From: Chaetoderma sp. LZ-2023a | Lineage: Eukaryota; Mollusca; Caudofoveata; Chaetodermatida; Chaetodermatidae | NCBI GenBank assembly: GCA_034401795.1 | Contig: CM067369.1 | Location: 134,351,231 to 134,415,230, forward strand | DNA length: 64,000 nucleotides | Reading direction: 5' to 3' | In this document: one piece after another, positions 23,291-34,499 of the stretch | How the letters are laid out: the number at the start of each line of letters is the position of its first letter | How positions within the stretch are numbered: position 1 is the first letter of the stretch | Program-made: the position numbers and the translations under genes | Notes under the pieces: model-generated | The model's input: only the letters and a program-made list of their open reading frames with translations | What the model was told of the DNA's origin: nothing | Databases searched by the model: none

Positions 23291-25581
23291 CCCGCACAAT
23301 TTTGTGCCGGTTGAATTTCTCCTTTTTGTATGAGGGAATTTATTTATTTCCTCCTCTATACACAATCGTTTATCTGGATCTCTTGGATTTTGAGTCCAGA
23401 TCGGATCCAGAAACAGCTGCGATGGCGGACCTACTATCCAGTTGGGATGATACCCGACTGAAAGCCATCGTAAGACTAAGCGGTCCTGAGTCAACTGCTC
23501 CCACTCTTGCCAGTGGTGGGCCAGATAGCAACCCCACCCCCCCACACCACTGGTCCACCTAGGGAGAGAGGTGGACATGAGCAATGCAAGAATAGCACTG
23601 TTTCTGGATCCAGAAGCACTGGAATGGACCTTACTGTGGCAACTGGCCCATCAGGCACGGCTACAACGACCAGATCCTCGCTGCTGGCCGGATCGCACGC
23701 GCCCGAGCCCGGCGCCGCGCTGGTGGCTGGCCTGACTTGGCCACCCCGTGCCTGTTGAGGACGGTACACAGGGGGCGGAGTGCGAACGCGTTCCATTCTG
23801 CTGAGCACTTCAAATTGCTCGCGCAGAGCCCTCTGGAGGGATGGGGAGCTTGCCTGGAAGAAGCCAGGGTGACTGTCTCTTGGAGGTGCCTACATCCCTC
23901 AACCCCAAATAGACCTGGACCTGTCATAGGTGTATGCAGAAACCTATTGTACAGGTCTTGGGATGGGCACAGATTGTCAAGCGCAAATGTGCGTCGTGCC
24001 CAGACACTCCTGGTAACGGACCGGGTTAAACAATCCAGAGCCAATAACCTCCTGGATGGCTCTCTGGACTGTTACCGGACTTGCTTGGCGCGATGCGGAT
24101 GCCGTTACTACCCTCTGTAACAGCTGGGAGACGTGCAAGAGCGCCACGATGGAGGCTCTCGAGCTCTCCTCCGGATCGCGCAACGCAGTGTTAGTCGAGC
24201 GCAGCGCGTTCCCATGTCAGAACGGGAGCCTGGCCGTGTGTCTTCGCCTAGCGCAGCGCGATCATCCGCACTGGGCTTAGGCACTACACCGTACTTCTGG
24301 TATTCACCAGGTATGATGCGGCATCGCTTTGCCACCTCGCTAGGGGTCTTCGTGAGACGTCCATGCGCCTTAATGGGCGTCCCTGCTGCTGAGAACATAT
24401 CCACGATATACTCTGCTAGTTGCAGAGATGGCATTGCAGTAGCAGCCAGCTTACCTGCTAGCCACAGGCACTGGTCCCGCTGGCTAGGTGGCTGTTCCAC
24501 AGCAAGATCTGGCCTGATGTTGATTAGCCAACGACAAGCGTCAGACCAGTCTTCCTCTGTGGCTAACTGTGAATGCTCGACTAGGCGCGGCCCTTCATCG
24601 TCCTCTAGAACATTCACAGGTGATTGCGTGACTGGAGGAACCAATACTCCTGGCAAGCCAGTGAAAGCATGCGGGCCCGACAGAATAGGCATGCCAAAAC
24701 TAGCTTGACCAGGCGCAGTGGTATTGCGTGGGGTATAATTACTCGCCAGACCACGGCCCTGGCCAGAACCCGCTATACCATTGGCAAGCCAAGGTATGCT
24801 GTAATGCTGACCATCGGCCCCAACCTCGGCTATCTTCTGCGCCATGAATGCTACTCCTGCGTAAGTAGACCCATGGAGAAAATCGCTCGTGTTCCCCGTG
24901 AGGGGTGCACGTTCGTCAGTTTCCATGTCCACGGCGCCAGGCGAACATAGCAAATAATCCTCTTCTTCCTGGCCAGAAAGATTAGACTCCGGGTCAGCGA
25001 AAAATGCTAACCCGGACTCGCCACGAAAGGTACCATAAGAGGTAGTGGTACCTATAGGGTGCGGATAATCCTGGGAACCCAATAAGCAGGAACCTGGCTT
25101 CAGCGACACCTACAGTGAGCTTCTGTCCCTTCAAAAGGGACCACCTCTGAACTATGGGCGAAAACTGATAAATCCGTAAGGAAAACCAATTCAGAGGTGG
25201 GGATTATTTGCTCCGGAGCGGGAGACAAAGAAGGATTTGGTCCAGGGAGCATGCCACGAAGCATCGCTGGAACCAAATTTTTAAGTCTTTTTCATCTCTC
25301 CCAACATCTCTAGACGGAAGGCTTCCATATCCATGGTGGATGAAGCCTTCCTCTTACCCTTCTTAACTACACTTACGCTCTCCCGCTCCTTCTTTGAGCG
25401 CTTCTCATCCTGACGCCTTCTCCTTGGCCTGAATCGACAAAAAGTCAGTCATAAGATCGTTTCCCCCACCCCCCCAACACTGTTTACATACATCACAGTT
25501 TAACAGTGGCCCACAAGAACTGCATGGATGAGGGGTCAATCTAGGCTTAATGAAGCACTCACAGTTGGGACAACCAGGTTT
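23291..25581 (-). pseudogene. DIRS copy 1 gag-like ORF, exon 2 and beyond, broken
   Basis: It follows acceptor ctttcag at 25582. Exon 2 opens KPGCPNCECFIKPRLTPHPC and continues CSSCGPLLNCDVCKQC, a Cys-rich zinc-ribbon-like segment, then a G-run with a frame change, then a strongly basic stretch (FRPRRRRQDEKRSKKERE) and MDMEAFRLEMLGEMKKT ending at a stop. A long open frame at 25109-24108 (333 codons; SGQEEEDYLL, VDMETDE, IPGEYQKYGVVPKPS) holds the body. I recognise no standard capsid or CCHC knuckle; gag identity is by position upstream of RT. A second small intron near the G-run is possible. Confidence 0.7.
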
Positions 25582-25689
25582 CTGAAAGGCCTGAAGACAA
25601 AGACAATGAGTATTTTAGTTAATGAATTAGTAAAACTCAAAGCAAAATAAACAGGAGAGGACCAATGGCTATAAAGACCATTAGATCAG

Positions 25690-26510
25690 TAATCCTTAAT
25701 AAGTGTCAAAGCGATCCGCTAAACGGTCAAGGAGGTATCGTCCGGAAACCAATTTTCAAGATGGCTGCCGCTGACTGGTGGCCATATTGGATTTTGGATT
25801 ATCGTAAATCTCAATAGGTTTCTTCACCAGACATATTCCAACGACCCTAGGAAGTGATCCGATAAATGGTAACGGAGATATCATCCAGAAAGCAACTTTC
25901 AAGATGGCAGCCCGTGGCTGGCGGCCATCTTGGATTTTGGATCAGTGTCGATTTCGATAAGTTTCTTCCTCAGACCTAGTCCAACCACTCTATGAAGTTT
26001 CAAAGCGATCCGATAAATGGTAACGGAGCTATCATCCGGAAACCAATTTTCAAGATGGCCACTGGTGGCTGGCGGCCATCTTGGATTTCGGATCATTGTC
26101 AATATAGATAGGTTTCTTCCCCAGACCTAGTCTAACCACTCCATGAAGTTTCAATACGATCTGACAAACAGTAATGGAGTTATCATCCAGAAACCCATTT
26201 TCAAGATGGATGCCGGTGGCTGGCGGCCATTTTGGATTTCGGATCATTGTCGATTTCGATAGGTTTCTTCCCCAGATGTAGTCCAATCACCATATGAAGT
26301 TTCAATGCGATCCGACAAACGGTAACAGTTATTATTCGGAAACCAATTTTCAAAATGGCCGCCGGTGGCCATCTTGGATTTCTGATCATCGTCAATTTCG
26401 ATAGGTTTCTTCCCAGGCCTAGTTCCACCACCCTATGAAGTTTCAATGCGATCCGACAAACGGTATCAGAGTTATCATCCGGAAACCACTCTGCCACCCG
26501 CCCTAACAGC
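25690..26510. repeat. S2 ~150-bp satellite array inside the DIRS gag intron, about 5 units
   Basis: Same unit as 7830-8640. Copy 2 lacks the array: there ggctataaagaccatta is followed directly by unrelated intron sequence and gctaataaaaagtgcaaggc. The array therefore arrived in copy 1 after the two copies separated. Confidence 0.85.
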
Positions 26511-27063
26511 GCCATTACATAACACCCCTTCCAAATTTTTTGGAGGGTTATAATAAAAAGTGCAAGGCTAAACATCAGCTAAACAGTGATAAAAATTGGC
26601 AGCAGATTTCAGAAATATTTCTAAATAGTTTTAAGTGCCTAATATAATAACACTAGAATACCTGCTTCTTTAGCGTAGACATACTACTCAATCACATGAA
26701 CTGGATACTCCACCATTCTCTAAGACTCTTAAATCTCTCCAACCATAAGGGGAAGGGAAATGGACCAAGATGGCAGTGAGATCTTCTTACGAGACCTCCA
26801 AGTCACTGGGCATAGTTTTGATCCTAACATGTTAGTGGGAAATGGAACCTTGGTGGAGGAAAAAACAAATCCTCTGAAGATGTGCTGTCCTTTTCAATCA
26901 TAGATAGATACATGTGGATACAAACACAAAGAGATTAGAATTTCATAGCGCCAGATGTAAATAAATCAGTTTTAATGGCGACTCACGTCTAATAGTGAAT
27001 CCTGGAAACACATTACACACGGGAATAAATCGATAAATTAGACAAATATGTATTAGAATTCAC

Positions 27064-27114
27064 CTGATAACTCGGTCCCGGTCCTTCCTCCGACGATTTA
27101 GCTTGAGAAGACAT
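27064..27114 (-). pseudogene. DIRS copy 1 gag exon 1 (start codon to splice donor)
   Basis: ATG at 27114-27112 opens MSSQAKSSEEGPGPSYQ, then a GTGAAT donor. Copy 2 has the same exon (56477-56427) with one Ser to Pro change. It joins in phase 0 to KPGCPNC of exon 2. The intron is 1482 bp here, including a satellite array, and 801 bp in copy 2. Confidence 0.72.
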
Positions 27115-27174
27115 CGTTATCGAATTGAGTTTTTTGGACACAACAAGCAGAAAACGTAGCAAAAAATTTAACTA

Positions 27175-27363
27175 GCATGTGTATCTCTTTGCCAATAAAT
27201 TGGAAAAGAGGAAGTGCCAGTCTGCGCATGCGCGAGGTTGGGGCTGGCATCCGCCGGACTGTCATCTGACTACCTGCCCAGTAGGGCCACCTAACTTTTT
27301 TAATATGAGTGCTTATTTAGTGAGTCGATATTTGGGAATATCCAAGAGTGTTAGGGAGGTAAG
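27175..27363. repeat. DIRS copy 1 inverted terminal repeat (right)
   Basis: From gcatgtgtatctctttgcc to gtgttagggaggtaag. It is the reverse complement of the left terminus of copy 2 (50200-50369), with shared blocks gtctgcgcatgcgcg, ccgccggactgtcatctgac and cccagtagggccacctaact. Inverted rather than direct termini are a DIRS hallmark. Confidence 0.88.
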
Positions 27364-27409
27364 TATACTCTTGAAGTGAAATCAAAGAAACTTGGTCGCT
27401 TTGACATTA

Positions 27410-27872
27410 TAGACCAGTGGAAAAAATACCATTGATCAATAGGCCAGCCATCCCTGACACTATTGTCAAATGGTTGAAGTGTACTAATGGACATTTCTGC
27501 CAAATCTTGGTTTAATCCATTAAGAATTGACGAAGCGTGCCACAGATCTATCTTCCCTATATAGGGTTCAATACTTAAAATACCGTAAAGAACCAGTTAT
27601 GGACCTTCATAGTGCACATAGATATTGTGTGAAGGAACATACGTATCTGTTAAATTTGGTTGTAATCCATCAACAATTGACGAAACAAATGTATTTTCCC
27701 CATATGGTTCAATAGTTCAGTCTTAGTGAACCAGAGTTATTGCCCCTGTTTAAAGGTTTAGCCTCTTTATTTTCAGTGTTCAAATAGATATTTGATTGAA
27801 GAAACTATCTGCTGAATTTGGTCGTGATCCATCAACAATTGACGAAACAAACAGGTGAGCTAATAATACAAA
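27410..27872. repeat. Pearl-like repeat with three ~140-bp units
   Basis: Three units contain a variant of ttggtcgtgatccatcaaca followed by attgacgaaacaaa; the last ends caggtgagctaataat, the family's terminal sequence. 27873-28438 beyond it shows nothing firmly recognisable. Confidence 0.55.
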
Positions 27873-28438
27873 ATGTTCTGGCTAAATATTTTATTAGCTT
27901 TACCTAACTACATTCTAGTCAGTAATAACAACATGGTCCAGATACCGAGTGTATAGAAAACGTATTTCCTGACTCTTGCTCTGCTTATTGTCAGATCCAG
28001 TCTGTTGGTCAGCTGCTCTTATGGCTGGGTGCAAGGATGTAGGCTTGTGTGATAAATCTATGTTTTGTACAGAATGGTGATGTGACCAAGGGTGGCAGTG
28101 ACCTGGTTTGGGGTCAATGGTGATTGATGGCGGTTTTGGAAATCCTCCACGTGGCCAGAGAAATAGCACAGAGCAAGCAACCCCTTCGCCAGTCACCATT
28201 AAAACCACAACTCTCATTTCCCACTCAAAGACCAATTTTTGTTTGCCAAATAGTTGATATTGTCTCATCAACTGCAAAACCTGCCAAATACAGATTTCCA
28301 AAAATGTTGGTTCTAATCTAAGGTAGATTCAAAATACGGAAAAATTTGTTAACAGTATGTTGGAGAAATCCTAAGGACTGTCACAATCCGTATTCAAGAT
28401 CACCTTTGCTCGATCCCTAAGCTCTATTAGCATGAGAG
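27873..28438. other. Intron sequence; unassigned 128-codon frame
   Basis: A minus-strand frame (28301-27915) is open but has no motif I know and no clear splice pattern fitting the RhoGAP gene. Left unassigned. Confidence 0.35.
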
Positions 28439-28964
28439 TAGGCTTGCACGATTACGTGATTAAATCGAAAATCGCGATTATGTTTTAAATCGTGAATTTA
28501 TATGATTAAAAATTAAATAATAGAATAATCGTGAATATCTTCTATTGCATAAAATATTTCAAAACCTAACTTTTAATTACTTTTTAATGCGATCATTTAT
28601 GAAAAAAAATGACATTTTTCATTAAAAAAGACATTTTTCTTAGTATTCAGTAAGAAAAATATTATTTTTAATGAAAAATATCATTTTTATGTCCATTTGC
28701 AGGGCAAGAGAAGCCTATTTTTGAAAATGTATGACTGGAATGGCTGGCTCGAGAATCGAGCCAGCCATTCCAGTTATAAATTTTCAAAAATAGGCTTCTC
28801 TTGCCCTGCAAATGAATTTTTCTCAACACCATTGCAGCTTTCGTTATTGATATTCGTTTGTTGCTATGTCATGGAAATTTGTACCCAAGCTGATTAATCG
28901 AGTAATCACGATTATTTTTAAATAATCGATCGCAATCACTCAACGCAATAATCGTGCAAGCATA
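28439..28964. mobile_element. hAT-like MITE, 8-bp TSD CATGAGAG, hosting a P2 palindrome
   Basis: Ends TAGGCTTGCACG (28439) and CGTGCAAGCATA (to 28964); flanked by perfect CATGAGAG at 28431-28438 and 28965-28972. Termini match the 4400-6635 family. Much of the length is a P2 palindrome (28690-28814) inserted in it. Confidence 0.88.
28690..28814. repeat. P2-family near-perfect palindrome
   Basis: Left arm gtccatttgcagggcaagag...gactggaatggctggctcga; the right arm is its complement with few mismatches. The arms are about 60 bp with almost no loop. Confidence 0.92.
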
Positions 28965-28972
28965 CATGAGAG

Positions 28973-29404
28973 ATACAACACACCCATATCATAACATTTC
29001 AACCAAGCTAGGCTTTGCTCAAACACATGATACACGATAATACAAGTCCCATCCTCTGACTCCTCAGGTACAAACCTCATCACCCGCAAGAAGGCAAAAA
29101 AAATGCCACTGGATCCACCAGTTACACACCATGGAACCAATATGAATCAATCTAGCAGTCTCTAGACAGCAATAGCGTCCAATCAAATTAGTTTCAAAAT
29201 ATTCAACAGCTTTCTTGCACAGTTAGCTTGAAATTGGGATTCTGGGAATTCAGGGTTAAAATTGGTTGAAGTTCGTATACAAAGTTGGAGGAACTTAACT
29301 GTACATGGGTGGGGCATCGCTAGAAATGTAAATTCTATATGGCTCTTGGCCCTTTCAACGACAAATCCCTGAAAAAGTATATACTTTATGATATAAAACT
29401 TATT
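28973..29404. other. Intron sequence, unassigned
   Basis: A minus-strand 66-codon frame (29140-28940) overlaps the MITE end; a half-copy of P1 lies at about 29185-29215 (tagtttcaaaatattcaac). No gene supported. Confidence 0.4.
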
Positions 29405-29499
29405 GAGTTGAATATTTTGAAATAAATTTGACTGGACAACGTTTCTGCCCACGGCCAGCAATGGCTTCCAGTAAAATTTATTTCAAAATATTCAACAGT
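29405..29499. repeat. P1-family palindrome
   Basis: gttgaatattttgaaataaa and tttatttcaaaatattcaac arms flank a gactgg...ccagta inner stem. Confidence 0.85.
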
Positions 29500-30556
29500 T
29501 TTCCTGTATGGTTGGGTTGAAAATGAGATATGAGGAATTTATCGGTGAAAAGGTTAAGTTTAATGTTTATAGTCTATATTCCTACCGCAGGCTGTGTGAG
29601 ATGTAAACTGTCATCGTGATGCGATTCTGCTCGTTTGAGCTTATGCAGTGCAGCAGGCAAATGCTTCTATGGAACATAAATAGAATTATTATTCATACAG
29701 ATTTATTACACTGGCTCAATAATTTATTTATTATTCTATTGATAAATCTTAGTCTTGTTGACACAAATACCAGTGAAAAATACCCATTGTTGAAGTTAAT
29801 AGCGACCGTTGTGAAATCGATGTATGGCACAATGATAGTTTAGGAATAGAAGCACATTGTACCAGAATATCATCTTCCAGTATAATATCCAATTACCCAT
29901 TTACTGGTAAATTTGTCCATCGGCAGGTAAAGAGAAGAGTATTTTTTAGAATTTACCAATGAAATGACTGGCTCTATTATCGCTTTACCTCAAGGTTACT
30001 GCAGAGGCCGGTTTCACCATTACTGGGTTAATGTATTCTCAGTAATTTCACTTCGATTGGCTATATATAGAAGACACTAGAAACGGTAAATTTTGCCAGC
30101 CCATTACAAATCATCAACAGAACAAAATAATTTCTATAAAAGAGTAATAGATTCATAATTATATAATTATCCACTAGGTGTGGCACATTTTTTCCTTTAT
30201 ATTGTGATCAATTAAAATCACGGTATTCGATTAAATCATGACCATCTACCTGGAAAGATCGTGGGGCGTGTTTGGTACACATTCATGCCTAGCATACACC
30301 ACTAATAATGCATTTGATTACTTGTAATCAATATTATCATGTCATATTGCTCAGAAAATGCAGCATCTTCACATTGTGGCTAGTTGAAGACGAGCACCTG
30401 ACTATTAATCTCAAGACTAGCCCCCTAAAGTGTATATTCTCTACAATTTCAAATGCTGTACCAGTAGAGATGAATTTAGAGGATGATCGACGTGATAAAG
30501 TCAGGGCTCACAAATAGAACGTTTTTACATCTGGTATCTGCAGTGGTCTTGAGCGA
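29500..30556. other. Intron sequence with a degraded P2 copy
   Basis: A diverged P2 left half is visible at about 29920-29980 (gtccatcggcaggtaaagag, aatgactggctct). No coding signal. Confidence 0.45.
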
Positions 30557-30681
30557 TGTCTATTTGCAGACCAAGAGAAGACTATTTTTGAAAATTTATC
30601 ACTGGAATGACTGGCTCGATAACCAAGCCAGCAATTCCAGTGATAAATTTTCAAAAATAGTCTTCTCTTGGTCTGCAAATA
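30557..30681. repeat. P2-family near-perfect palindrome
   Basis: gtctatttgcagaccaagag...tcactggaatgactggctcg pairs with the right arm ending ctcttggtctgcaaat. The flanking aggctcacaa...cttgagcgatg sequence is also shared with other copies. Confidence 0.93.
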
Positions 30682-30899
30682 TGAGAAAATTTAAATTTTC
30701 TTGAAAAAATTTAAGGGCCAAATAAATTTAGATCAGGAACCAGGTCACACAGCTGTCTAGAATATCAGCAGAATATATTTTACATGCACATTGACACAAG
30801 TTAACACGCAGCAAGAAAACAGAGGTATGCATGATGACAATCCCGCCGTAACCCATTAACCTTTACAGACCAGAAGCAACAAATTGTTTACGAAGTAAA

Positions 30900-31010
30900 G
30901 AATATCCTGTTGCATATTTTCAAATCTTTTGATGAGGAGCTGTTGCAGCCAATGGTAGCAACAGGCTCTAGTAAAATTAGTTAAAAATATTCAACCCATT
31001 TTCTGTATAG
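30900..31010. repeat. P1-family palindrome, diverged
   Basis: tgttgcatattttcaaatct...gctgttgcagcc pairs with gtagcaacaggctctagtaa and aattagttaaaaatattcaa. Confidence 0.6.
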
Positions 31011-31106
31011 GAGTCTTGTAATTGAGACACTGGCATTTCAAGGGCTAAAAGGTTAAATAAATATGTTTCATGAAACAGTTAGTGGAAACATGAAATAATA
31101 ACAAAC

Positions 31107-31187
31107 CTTGAGTGCATCTCCGAGTGACTTGCTTCTGCTGTGCTTGTTAGCTGATCTCGGGACACCGACACCATTGGCTTTGTTAAA
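31107..31187 (-). CDS. ARHGAP19: ARHGAP19-like exon H: basic/serine segment
   Basis: Twenty-seven codons in phase 0; the acceptor is gttatag and the donor GTTTGT (weaker than the others). It encodes FNKANGVGVPRSANKHSRSK then SLGDALK. The FNK start and the RSKS/RSRS-like basic patch match the region that follows the MPES block in ARHGAP19. The next exon (I) is ~17 kb away across DIRS copy 1. Confidence 0.86.
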
Positions 31188-31441
31188 CTATAACATAAAT
31201 CTCAACACTGTAATCCCAATATATCCAAGTAATGTGTTTAACGTATTCTTAGATGAATTTAACACATATTTCAGACAATGATTGTCACTTACACGAGTGA
31301 AGTCAATAAATTAAAACATTGTAAAATCTTGCTGAAGGAAGAGTATTGAGAATGATCTTGATCTTGCTGCAAGATGGTAGCAATCCACATAAAATCAGAT
31401 AAAATATTAAAATTTTAAATTCACCACACATATCTTCTCAC

Positions 31442-31516
31442 CTGTTTTAGAAGCTTCCGTTTCCGTGTCGACTCTGGCATAGCCTGTACATGTGCATACA
31501 ACTGAGCCAAAGCTAC
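31442..31516 (-). CDS. ARHGAP19: ARHGAP19-like exon G: conserved C-terminal motif
   Basis: Twenty-five codons in phase 0, acceptor ttcttcaatag and donor GTGAGA. It encodes VALAQLYAHVQAMPESTRKR followed by KLLKQ. This is one of the strongest diagnostic blocks: vertebrate ARHGAP19 has an equivalent ALxELFxHVxxMPESxKKKxLxxQ segment outside the GAP domain (from memory). Exon H follows after a short 254-bp intron, the smallest between the exons seen here apart from the 239-bp A-B intron. Confidence 0.9.
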
Positions 31517-31861
31517 CTATTGAAGAATATAGACCTTTAACATAACATACAATCATAATCAAACCGAACCAGAACCATGTTTGCAATTCACCCATGAAAC
31601 GCCTGTTTTCATATAATTCTACAGAGGATGGTTATTTATTGAGCTAAATATTACTTTTAGCATCAATATTGCAAATGCAAGATTCATTGCCTGGACCAAC
31701 GATGTAATGGTAGAAACTAAATGGACTGAATCCCACGTGTGGAGCCCTTTGGTTTTTCGAATATCACACATCATGTGTGGCAGTGTCGCGAAATAAGAAT
31801 TTCCTAACCCTTTCAGCGGCAAATCCCTGAAAAAGTAAATTCCTTGTGATATAAAATTTAT

Positions 31862-31949
31862 TCTGTTGAATATTTTCAAATTAATTTGACTGGGAGCCGT
31901 TGCAGCCTAAGGCAGCAATGGCTTAGTCAAATTAATTTCTAAATATTTA
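31862..31949. repeat. P1-family palindrome
   Basis: tctgttgaatattttcaaat...tgactgggagccgttgcagc pairs with ggcagcaatggcttagtcaa and attaatttctaaatattt. Confidence 0.8.
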
Positions 31950-32199
31950 TGATGGAGTCTGGATGCAATGATAGTATAGATCAAATCTGTACAGTTTTAT
32001 AAGATCGGATAAGACCGTAATCAATTCATTGTTCGAACGAAACCCTCTGCTTCGCTATGGGCTCAACGGAAATCCACTCTCATAAATAAGACCAGAAAAA
32101 TGGTATTTTAAATGTTGATTTCAGAATCTAATCTGTCTCAAGGAAATGTTAACATGTTAACCGATTGATGGTCAAAATTCATCAAATAACAAACTTAAG

Positions 32200-33560
32200 T
32201 ATGGCTGCCCAAAATCTGATTTAGATGTATCAAATTCCCGTAAACAAACTTTAATGGCCCTTAGTCCCTAATCATCTCCCAAATTTCTGCGTGATTCGTT
32301 CAGTGGCTCTGGAGATCGTTTTCACGAAAACTAGGTCATCCAAGATGGCCGCCTAAGTAATTGGCGAATCATATTCCCTCGAATTCGGTTCAGCTGTTGC
32401 AATTGATGATGATTCATGAGTTTTGAATTGATCCGCCAAGCGGTTTCCAAGAGGATTTTTAGACGTTTCTAAAAATAGGTCGGCTGCCGGCCAAATTGGC
32501 CCATCGGCTTCGCTTGAATTAACTTGGATTTCTATTCCCATAAGACATTGATAGACTATCCAACATGTATAATCATACATTTCTATGTCATACATGTTCA
32601 TTATACACGACCATAAGGCATCAGACATTGTTGGATGAAGCTACCAACCACTGATACAATAAAATCATGCGATACAAATTCTGGTATATGACTGTTTCAT
32701 CCAACATGTTTTACGCTGTCGGAGCAAAGTTGAGCACTGTCCGACTTTTTTGTGTGTATGATACACGATCAACCATCGTCCGACTTTGTTGAATCATACA
32801 TGTACATGTATAATCATACATGTTGGATCGTCTGTCATAGGCTTAAGGATGCATCCGGCAAAATATAATTGAAATCAGCCCAGTGGTTCTCGAGACATTT
32901 TACATTTCCTATGGCTTTAGCATGGGAGTATTTGGCAAGAAAAAGATCCAAGATGGCTGCCAAACCATTTATCTGACAGTTTCGAAACTAGTAGCAAACT
33001 TTAAATCAGCATACCAAAAAACCTATATAAAACCAATTTCGGCTTTAAAATCCATCAAAATAAAAAAATCTACCATGCCCACATTTTGATTGGTCCACAG
33101 CAGCTATGTTTTTTGACGTATCAACCTTGAACAAACTTTAATGGCCCTTAGTGCCTAATTATATCCGCCAAATCTTGGTCCAACCCATTCAGCACTTCTG
33201 AAGAAGTCGTTTTCACAAAAACTAGATCATCCAAGATGGTCGCCGAAGGATTTAGCAGATCACATTCCCTCGAACAAACTTGTTTCAGCCATTTCTCTAG
33301 ATGATGTTTCAAGAATTTTGAACCGATCCCTAGTGGTTTCGAGGATTTTCTAAAAATTAGTCAAAATCCAAGATGGATGCCAGCTAAAGTGGCCAATTGG
33401 CTTCGTTTGGACAAACTTGGCTCGATGTGTGAAGGATGCTTCCTGCCAAATATAATAGAAATCAGCCAAGTGATTCTTTAGAAGTTGATTAATTAAAAAG
33501 GTGGATGGACGGACAATGGATTGTCGCAACGGCATAAGCTCACAGGTCAGGTTGAGTAAA
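32200..33560 (+). mobile_element. Pearl-like element with ~450-bp-spaced core blocks
   Basis: Repeated blocks ttaatggcccttagtcccta, tcatccaagatggccgcc, ttccctcgaacaaacttg and gaaatcagcccagtgg match the 1-490 and 41060-42150 copies; it ends with a ggatggacggacaatgg micro-repeat and cataagctcacaggtcagg, a decayed terminus. A separate MITE interrupts it at about 32550-32838. Confidence 0.68.
32550..32838. mobile_element. MITE-like insertion with ATCCAACATGTAT inverted ends
   Basis: Left ctatccaacatgtataatca and right tgattatacatg-type complement (ataatcatacatgttggatc) form inverted ends; the interior repeats catacatgt and gtccgactttttt motifs. Target duplication is not clear. Confidence 0.55.
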
Positions 33561-34099
33561 ATTTTTTATTAGTTGCATATTTTCAAATTCCTAAATAGTA
33601 AATTTTGACATAGGAAGTCAATTTCTTCCATTTCCATGAGAATAACAGAGTGATTTCATCGCTAGGATGATTGTTGTGGTATGACATTATCGTGTGAATA
33701 ATATTTTGTTGTTGGTGATTGGTTGATTGACAAACAGCTCATTCAGACACCACCATATAAACGAGATGCAAGACAGTCGCTAGTGTTTGTCCCACTTGAA
33801 TCTGAGCTGATGTCCTGCTTCGTAACTTTATTAGAAACAAGTTTCTACTAATCTGAAAACACTTGTAGTGTAATCTAAACACACATGGGTGACGGACGAG
33901 TCATACAGTGACATCATACTGGATTTTATGTGGTGTCAAAATCAACAAATTTTAACCAAAATTTAAGAATTGTTAGGTTGTGACTTGTTAATTCTCTTTT
34001 ATTCATAAAATATGATAAAAACTTGCATTTTTAATTCTCGCTTGTGATCTCCTTTAACGGTCAAATTTGGTCAAGAAAATTAAAATATCTGCCTATTGA
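33561..34099. other. Intron sequence, no recognisable feature
   Basis: No ORF or repeat recognised. Confidence 0.4.
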
Positions 34100-34230
34100 A
34101 TGTCAATTTACAGGACAAGAGACCACAATTTTTGAAATTTTATCACTGTAATGACTGGCTCGGTTAATGCGCCAGTCATTTCAGTGGTAAATATTCAAAA
34201 ATTGTGTTCTCTTGGCCTGTAAATGGACAT
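34100..34230. repeat. P2-family palindrome
   Basis: tgtcaatttacaggacaaga...gtaatgactggctcg pairs with gcgccagtcatttcagtggt and cttggcctgtaaatggacat. Confidence 0.85.
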
Positions 34231-34335
34231 TGCACAAGTCCATAACAGAGGCAGCCGGTTTTGGCCGTTATGACCATTACAGGGCTAACAGTCCAAATAA
34301 GATATGACAAATTAATCAAAGGTGTATGAAATATT

Positions 34336-34412
34336 CTGTTCAATATTTTAAAACTAATTTGAATTTAAGGCAAGAATAGCTTCCAGTTTAATCATTTTCA
34401 AAATATTCAACA
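34336..34412. repeat. P1-family palindrome, short
   Basis: gttcaatattttaaaactaa pairs with tttaatcattttcaaaatat and tcaac. Confidence 0.65.
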
Positions 34413-34499
34413 TCTTACACGCATGGATGCTATGAAATTGTAGTACTGGAATTCTGAGGTGGAAAGGGTAAAATTAGTGAAGTGGTAATTGAGGAATCC

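Larger units (their letters stand above)
17897..27363 (-). mobile_element. DIRS-like retrotransposon copy 1, truncated and interrupted by a LINE
   Basis: Alignment by eye to copy 2 (50200-56755) runs 17897-17976 and 21991-27363. Order in the reading direction: right inverted terminal repeat (27363-27175), gag exon 1, intron, gag, RT, RNase H. The tyrosine recombinase and the other terminus are missing, lost at the junction with the 61-bp satellite. DIRS elements use a tyrosine recombinase rather than an integrase (family knowledge). Confidence 0.85.

Noticed and set aside
23491-24120. Overlapping plus-strand frames of 83-127 codons in the DIRS element
   Set aside because: They are antisense shadows of the GC-rich gag-like region, which is supported on the minus strand by shared order in both copies.
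27915-28301. 128-codon minus frame as an extra RhoGAP exon
   Set aside because: No clear acceptor/donor pair in phase 0, and exons H and I already join in frame.
28940-29140. 66-codon minus frame (PWCVTGGSSGIFFAFLRVMR...) as a host exon
   Set aside because: It reads into the MITE end, has no usable splice donor that fits the RhoGAP phases, and I recognise no family.
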